Assembly: GCA_963747765.1 (NCBI GenBank)
Contig: CAVVGH010000013.1
Coordinates: 25,573 to 89,572 of the forward strand
DNA: 64,000 bases
Direction: 5' to 3'
DNA from: VRUE01 sp963747765
Lineage (GTDB): Bacteria > Actinomycetota > Thermoleophilia > Solirubrobacterales > 70-9
Under the pieces are notes generated by a model, which saw nothing but the letters and a program-made list of their open reading frames with translations, was not told the DNA's origin and did not search any database. The position numbers were made by a program, and so were the translations under genes. Positions 59,884 to 64,000 of this stretch are shown one piece after another (position 1 is the stretch's first letter; every line of letters begins with the position of its first letter).

Positions 59884-61401
59884 GTGAGTTCGAGGGCAAA
59901 ACGCCTGCTCGTGGCGCTGGCCTGGATTGCCGCCGTCACGGTCCTGGCGCTGCTGATCTTCCCGCTCGGCTTCCCCAACTACGACACGATCTACGCATTG
60001 GTCTGGGGGCGCGAACTGGCCCATGGGATGAGCCCCGACTACAGCGCCGCCCTCCCCCCCACGCCGCACCCGCTTGCCGACCTGCTGGGGGCGGTGACAA
60101 CCCCACTGGGCGGAGGCGCGATCGGAGTGACGATGGCGATCGCCTACGCCTCACTCGGCCTGATCGGCTACCTCGTCTATCGGCTCGGCTCCCTCTGGTT
60201 CGACCGGCCAGTCGGGGCGGTGGCGGCGACGATCGTCCTCACCCGCGCCCCCTACCTCTCCAACGGCCTGCGCGCATATGTCGACCTCCCGTACATCGCG
60301 CTCGTGCTGGGGGCACTGGCGATCGAGACAAAGCGTCCGCGCGCCGGCTGGCCCGTCCTCGCGCTGCTCGCCGTCGCCGGCCTGCTCCGCCCCGAGGCCT
60401 GGCTCTTCTCCCTCGCCTACCTCGCCTACCTCATGCTTGACCTCGGTCGCCGTCGCGGCGCTGGCGAGGCGAAGGGGGTGCCATTCGAACGGGCGGATAC
60501 TCAAAGTGCCGGTCTAATTAGATCGGCACTTGTCCGTTCGAAGGGCGCCCTCTTCACTTTCGTGGCCCTGGCCGTGGCCGCGCCGGTCCTATGGGCGCTG
60601 TTCGACTGGATCACCGCCGGCAGCCCCACCCACTCGTTCACCGGCACCCGCGAAACGGTCGACACGCTGGCTCGGCATACAGGTCCCGTCGATCTGGTGC
60701 TCTACGGGCCTCGCGCGCTCGGCGAAGTCATGCAGTGGCCGGGAATGGTCGGCGCGCTCGGCGGCGTCATCTTCGGCTTTGCCTTCCTGCGCCGCCGCTC
60801 GGCGCTCGGCATCGGGGCGGGCGTGATGGCACTCGGCGCCTTTGCCCTGCTCGCCTGCGCCGGCCTGGCGATCATCGCTCGCTACACGATGCTCGCCGGC
60901 GCCGTGCTGGCCGTCTTCGTCGCACTCGCCCTGCTCGGTTGGCGCCAGCTGGAGCAAGGCCACCCCTGGCGCCGCGCCTGGCAGGCCCTTGCCGCGGTGG
61001 TGGCATTGATGTTCGTGCTCTGGGGCCCGAACCAATACGACCTCCTGCACCGGGTCGACGTCGACCTTGCGAACCAGGGCGGAATCGAGCGCGACCTCGG
61101 CGATCTGGCGGGCTCCGGCGCCTTTGAGCCACTCTGCCCGCCGATCTCGGTGCCCAATCACCGGGCCGTGCCGCGCCTGGCGTTCGACCTCGAGATTCGC
61201 CCCGGCGAGATCGTCAGCTCCTCCGAGCAGCGACAGCCCCGCCACGGCTACTTCCTCGAACCGGCCAGCCCCTTCGTCATCCATAACTTCGTCCTCGACC
61301 CGAACGACCCGGCACGCTTCGCGGTTCCCACCCCCCCGGGCTTCGACCGGGTCGCGCGCAACGAGTCATGGGTCCTCTACCGCCACTGCCGGGCTCCTTA
61401 G
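59884..61401 (+). CDS. Polytopic membrane protein, GT-C glycosyltransferase-like
   Basis: 505 residues with about ten helices and a soluble C-terminal domain. The first outer loop contains FPNYDTIYALVWGRELAHG, an acidic site in the place of the GT-C catalytic Asp, and LRAYVDLPYIALVLGALA and LLRPEAWLFSLAYLAYL are typical of that fold. Donor and acceptor unknown. A 59-bp palindrome lies in frame at 60484-60542 and encodes PFERADTQSAGLIRSALVRS, in a cytoplasmic loop. The TAG stop is the first part of a 43-bp interspersed repeat. GTG 59884 is the start, divergent from dnaX. Confidence 0.8.
   Translation: MSSRAKRLLVALAWIAAVTVLALLIFPLGFPNYDTIYALVWGRELAHGMSPDYSAALPPTPHPLADLLGAVTTPLGGGAIGVTMAIAYASLGLIGYLVYRLGSLWFDRPVGAVAATIVLTRAPYLSNGLRAYVDLPYIALVLGALAIETKRPRAGWPVLALLAVAGLLRPEAWLFSLAYLAYLMLDLGRRRGAGEAKGVPFERADTQSAGLIRSALVRSKGALFTFVALAVAAPVLWALFDWITAGSPTHSFTGTRETVDTLARHTGPVDLVLYGPRALGEVMQWPGMVGALGGVIFGFAFLRRRSALGIGAGVMALGAFALLACAGLAIIARYTMLAGAVLAVFVALALLGWRQLEQGHPWRRAWQALAAVVALMFVLWGPNQYDLLHRVDVDLANQGGIERDLGDLAGSGAFEPLCPPISVPNHRAVPRLAFDLEIRPGEIVSSSEQRQPRHGYFLEPASPFVIHNFVLDPNDPARFAVPTPPGFDRVARNESWVLYRHCRAP
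60484..60542. repeat. 59-bp palindrome inside a membrane-protein gene
   Basis: TTCGAACGG (60484-60492) pairs with CCGTTCGAA (60534-60542); AAGTGCCG (60504-60511) pairs with CGGCACTT (60524-60531); the centre TCTAATTAGA is itself a palindrome. It leaves the reading frame open and is conspicuously AT-rich in the middle. Confidence 0.92.
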
Positions 61402-61442
61402 ATGAGTAGTTCCACGGCGAGGTGTGACTGGGGACGCGCCTG
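61400..61442 (+). repeat. 43-bp interspersed repeat, second locus
   Basis: AGATGAGTAGTTCCACGG to ACGCGCCTG matches 33522-33564 at 41 of 43 positions. Its first A is the middle base of the upstream gene's TAG. No inverted partner is visible here. Confidence 0.88.
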
Positions 61443-61466
61443 GGCAACCGGTTTCGGGTTGGACTC

Positions 61467-62249
61467 TTAACCGCCGCGCTCTACCCGCTCGACGGCCTCG
61501 TGCGTGGTCGCGGCCAGGCGCGGATCGGCAAGGTCCACCGCGGGGGGCAGCTCGACGTGGAGCTCGCTCGAAGGGTCGAGGCGCACCCGCAGGCCGCCGG
61601 AGCGGGAGTCGAGCACGTGGCCGCCCCGCCTGCGCGCGGCGTCGATGAAATGCAGGTGGTAGCCGCCCACCTCGATCCCCTCCGCATAGCTGGGGAACCG
61701 GAAGCCGAGCATCGTCCCCTCCACCTCGGCGAGCTCAAAGACGTGCTGCTCGGCCACGACCTCGGTCAGCGGGCGGTAGGGCGGCTGCTGTCGCGGCACC
61801 GAGCGGGCGCGGACCAGCTCAAAGCGACCGTCGAGGCGAATCGCGCAGGAGGCGCCGTCGGCCGGAGCCAGCTCGTCGAGTCGAGTCAGGAGGCCGGCGT
61901 GATCGAGCGGCCCCTCGATGCTCGTCTCGATCGTCGGCTCGAAGCGCGTCACAACCGCGAAGGGCGTTCGCACGTCGGGGCCAATCTCCTCGATCTCGCC
62001 GTCGACGTCCGCCCGATAGAAGCGGCCGTCAACCGCGATCATCTCGCCGTCGAGGCCGTTCAATGTGCCAAGCCCGAGGTCACCGTGCTCGGCAAGCTCG
62101 CCGAAGCTCAGGTCGCCGTCGTAGGCGCCGTCGAGGAGGGCGCCGATCGTCGAAGCCTGAAAGAGGACGTGGGGCTCGTGCTCCGCATGCAGTTCCCCCT
62201 CCCGCATCGTCTCCACATGCAGGGCCCTGATCCAGCGCTCGTCGAGCAT
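61467..62249 (-). CDS. Alpha-acetolactate decarboxylase
   Basis: Converts acetolactate to acetoin, a neutral overflow or pH-balancing product. 260 residues, the family length: HEPHVLFQASTIGALLDGAYDGD with the usual start, GDLGLGTLNGLDGEMIAVDG, the metal-site GYHLHFIDAARRRGGHVLD with two His plus a third in GGHV, and LRVRLDPSSELHVELP. ATG 62249 gives MLDERWIRALHV. No acetolactate synthase or acetoin reductase adjoins. It lies downstream of the SRP RNA gene in the same direction. Confidence 0.92.
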   Translation of the reverse strand: MLDERWIRALHVETMREGELHAEHEPHVLFQASTIGALLDGAYDGDLSFGELAEHGDLGLGTLNGLDGEMIAVDGRFYRADVDGEIEEIGPDVRTPFAVVTRFEPTIETSIEGPLDHAGLLTRLDELAPADGASCAIRLDGRFELVRARSVPRQQPPYRPLTEVVAEQHVFELAEVEGTMLGFRFPSYAEGIEVGGYHLHFIDAARRRGGHVLDSRSGGLRVRLDPSSELHVELPPAVDLADPRLAATTHEAVERVERGG

Positions 62250-62361
62250 CCCGCAAGTCTTCCACGCGGGCCGCGGCGTCCCGCGGAGACAATGAAAGTG
62301 GACCGTGCGCCCCGCCTTCGAAGCAAAGTCCCCGGGCGTGTCCGTCGCATTTGGCTCGGGC

Positions 62362-62452
62362 CGGGCTCGCCTGCGGCACCCGCGGCATCCGCTTAAGGCT
62401 GCTTCCTTCCGGACCTGACCTGGTTCGCGTGCCCACGTCGCGCAGGACCCGG
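62362..62452 (-). ncRNA. ffs: Bacterial small SRP RNA (4.5S)
   Basis: RNA core of the signal recognition particle, binding Ffh. On the minus strand the universal apical motif GGTCAGGTCCGGAAGGAAGC followed by AGCC is present at about 62407-62384, flanked by complementary segments: CGGG/CCCG at the ends, CTGCG/CGCAG and GGCAC/GTGCC. The ends are set from these pairings and may be off by several bases. No Alu domain is visible, so this is the short form. Confidence 0.93.
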
Positions 62453-62574
62453 CCGTCAACGCCGCCTGCGGCGCACCGACCCCGAAGGCCAGCCCCTCAG
62501 AACGGGATTCGGCCCCGCTATAGCGGATTGCGGGTTACAAGGCACCGCTGATTCCCCGCCTAGCACGGTCCGCT

Positions 62575-63828
62575 GTGGATCTTAGCCGGCCGGCCATAGG
62601 ATCGACGTTCTTGATCCACGTTGACACAGAGTCGTTCTTCGTCATCGTCCTCGTCTCCGCTCTGGCCGCAGTCACCGTGGCGACGGTGCCGAGTCGCTTC
62701 GTGCCACCGGTCGTGGTCACCGAGCTGATGCTCGGAATCCTGGTCGGCCCTCACGCCTTCGATATCGCAGCGACCGACGAATTCACCGCCTTCTTCTCGA
62801 ACCTCGGCCTTGGGATGCTCTTCTTCTTCGCCGGCTACGAGATCGACTTCGAGCGGATCCGGGGCCAGCCGCTGACCCTGGGCGTCATGGGCTGGGTCGT
62901 CTCGATCGTCATCGCTCACGCCTTCGGCGCGGTGCTCGAGGCAACCGGCATCGTGCTGTCCGCGCTTTACGTCAGCACGGCGATGGCGACAACCGCGATC
63001 GGCACGCTGATCCCGATCCTGCGCGACGGTGGCGAGCTGCGCACGCGCTTCGGCACCTACCTTCTCGCCGCGGGGGGAGTCGGCGAGTTCGGCCCGATCC
63101 TGTTGATCACCCTCTTCCTGTCCACCGAGAAAGCGGTGCACGAGGCGGCGATCCTGATCGCCTTCGTGGTGCTGGCCCTGACTCTGGCACTCATCTCGGT
63201 GCGGCTGGCCTGGCGCGGCTGGGGGGCACTCGAGCGCACATTCGAGGCGAGCAGCCAGCTTGCGGTGCGGGTCACCGTGGTGCTGATCTTCGGCCTCGTC
63301 CTGCTGGCCGGCAAGCTCGGCCTCGATGTCCTGCTCGGCGGCTTCGTCGCCGGAATGATCACCCGGCTGGCGCTGAAAGGCCATGAGCTGCAGGTATTCG
63401 AGTCGAAGCTGACCGCTGTGGGGTTCGGCTTCTTCGTCCCCTTCTTCTTCATCACCAGCGGGATGGGGCTCGACATCGAGGCACTCGGCTCGCTCGGCTC
63501 GATGTTGAAGCTCGTCATGTTCCTCGGACTCTTCCTGGTGATCCGCGGAACCCCGGCACTGTTGCTCTACAGGCGTGTCCTGCGCACCGGCCAGCGCGCC
63601 GCCCTGGCGTTCTATTCGGCAACCGAGCTGCCCCTCGTCGTCGCGATCACCACCATCGCGATCGACGCTGGCCACATGAAGACGTCAACCGGGGCGGGCC
63701 TGGTCGGCGCCGCGATGCTCTCCACGCTGTTCTTCCCAATCGTCGGGCTGGTGCTGCAACGGCGAGCCGTCCGAAGCGGGGAAACCGGCCCGCCTGGCGG
63801 GCCCGCCGAGAGCCCCACCCCAGCCTGA
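62575..63828 (+). CDS. Kef-type (CPA2) cation:proton antiporter
   Basis: A 417-residue membrane protein of about twelve helices exchanging Na+ or K+ for protons. Key segments: PPVVVTELMLGILVGPHAFD, GLGMLFFFAGYEIDFERIRG, STAMATTAIGTLIPIL, GTYLLAAGGVGEFGPILLI and SATELPLVVAITTIAID. It lacks the TrkA-N domain of KefB/KefC, so it is the short form. GTG 62575 is the start. Divergent from the SRP RNA gene; tRNA-Val follows. Confidence 0.92.
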   Translation: MDLSRPAIGSTFLIHVDTESFFVIVLVSALAAVTVATVPSRFVPPVVVTELMLGILVGPHAFDIAATDEFTAFFSNLGLGMLFFFAGYEIDFERIRGQPLTLGVMGWVVSIVIAHAFGAVLEATGIVLSALYVSTAMATTAIGTLIPILRDGGELRTRFGTYLLAAGGVGEFGPILLITLFLSTEKAVHEAAILIAFVVLALTLALISVRLAWRGWGALERTFEASSQLAVRVTVVLIFGLVLLAGKLGLDVLLGGFVAGMITRLALKGHELQVFESKLTAVGFGFFVPFFFITSGMGLDIEALGSLGSMLKLVMFLGLFLVIRGTPALLLYRRVLRTGQRAALAFYSATELPLVVAITTIAIDAGHMKTSTGAGLVGAAMLSTLFFPIVGLVLQRRAVRSGETGPPGGPAESPTPA

Positions 63829-63849
63829 TCGGCGACTTCGCTGGCCGCC

Positions 63850-63855
63850 TATGAT
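63850..63855 (+). promoter_or_regulatory. -10 box of the tRNA-Val gene
   Basis: TATGAT ends 11 bases before the tRNA. The -35 region (TGATCGG at about 63826) is weak. Confidence 0.45.
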
Positions 63856-63866
63856 TGACGCTGCCC

Positions 63867-63938
63867 GGGCGCGTAGCTCAGTGGGAGAGCGCTCCCCTCA
63901 CACGGGAGAGGTCGCTGGTTCGAGCCCAGCCGCGCCCA
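63867..63938 (+). tRNA. tRNA-Val (anticodon CAC)
   Basis: 72-base cloverleaf: acceptor GGGCGCG/CGCGCCC with discriminator A, D-arm GCTC-AGTGGGA-GAGC, anticodon arm CTCCC-CTCACAC-GGGAG giving anticodon CAC, T-arm GCTGG-TTCGAGC-CCAGC. CCA is not encoded. Bases 63939-64000 show no further gene. Confidence 0.97.
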
Positions 63939-64000
63939 TCGGATTTCCCTTCGTAGAGCCAGAAATCTGGGAGTGGTTCTAACCCAGCCCTGAATTTGGC

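Noticed and set aside
63939..64000. A further tRNA after tRNA-Val
   Set aside because: GGTTCTAACCC resembles a T-arm, but no matching acceptor or anticodon arm can be formed before the window ends.

Overview
The window is 64 kb of very GC-rich chromosomal DNA from what looks like an actinobacterium of the Thermoleophilia / Solirubrobacterales type. This placement is inferred from GTG starts, the mix of housekeeping families, PucR/MMPL/DUF559 proteins and a class-E-like succinate dehydrogenase; no rRNA gene is present to confirm it. It is ordinary chromosome, not phage or plasmid, and no transposase or CRISPR array was found. Almost all genes are intact.

Layout. 0-17 kb is mostly minus-strand housekeeping: prs-glmU, a DUF308 protein and an HNH nuclease behind a LexA-like box, tRNA-Gln(TTG), a PucR-type regulator, then metG-tatD-rsmA-ispE-DedA/PAP2, rsmI, a ROK glucokinase, an LCP cell-wall ligase, glyS and an FKBP isomerase. 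17-32 kb holds transport and lipid genes: a BASS transporter, an acyl-CoA ligase, a diiron-SCP2 fusion, an amidase, a TetR-MMPL pair, a GT-C glycosyltransferase, lon and hsp20. 32-43 kb contains a fatty-acid hydroxylase, a desaturase, an AT-hook/winged-helix protein, icd-mdh, an AidB-like dehydrogenase, a DUF559 protein, a site-2 protease and an M28 peptidase. 43-50 kb has sdhA-sdhB-sdhE with no membrane anchor genes, an ArsB/NhaD-type permease, a CBS protein and lysC-asd. 52-64 kb has a PadR-MMPL pair, a MerR/cobalamin-like regulator, a degenerate GGDEF protein, dnaX-ybaB-recR, acetolactate decarboxylase, the SRP RNA gene, a Kef-type antiporter and tRNA-Val(CAC).

The unusual material is non-coding. 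(1) A family of hairpin-rich intergenic elements occurs four times (about 4.76, 14.2, 22.0 and 54.7 kb). Each copy has two 50-bp hairpins exactly 70 bp apart, then a very strong 23-24-bp-arm hairpin. Three copies are bounded by 9-11 bp direct repeats and degenerate terminal inverted repeats built on ATGCGTATCCGG, and those three sit on or next to stop codons. A related element with the same ends is at 33.3 kb. These look like non-autonomous transposons whose transposase is not in the window. The loop of the strong hairpin is inverted in two copies relative to the other two. (2) Between 32 and 43 kb, four genes carry tandem repeats derived from their own 3' end, stop codon region included. (3) A DUF559-type gene is bracketed by 40-bp palindromes, one of which sits where its start codon should be, and a second decayed copy of its N-terminus lies at 51.8 kb. 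(4) Single long palindromes interrupt the ends of rsmA/ispE and metG/tatD and lie in frame inside a membrane-protein gene at 60.5 kb.

Start codons were chosen by family alignment from memory and by ribosome-site or overlap logic; no database was consulted.
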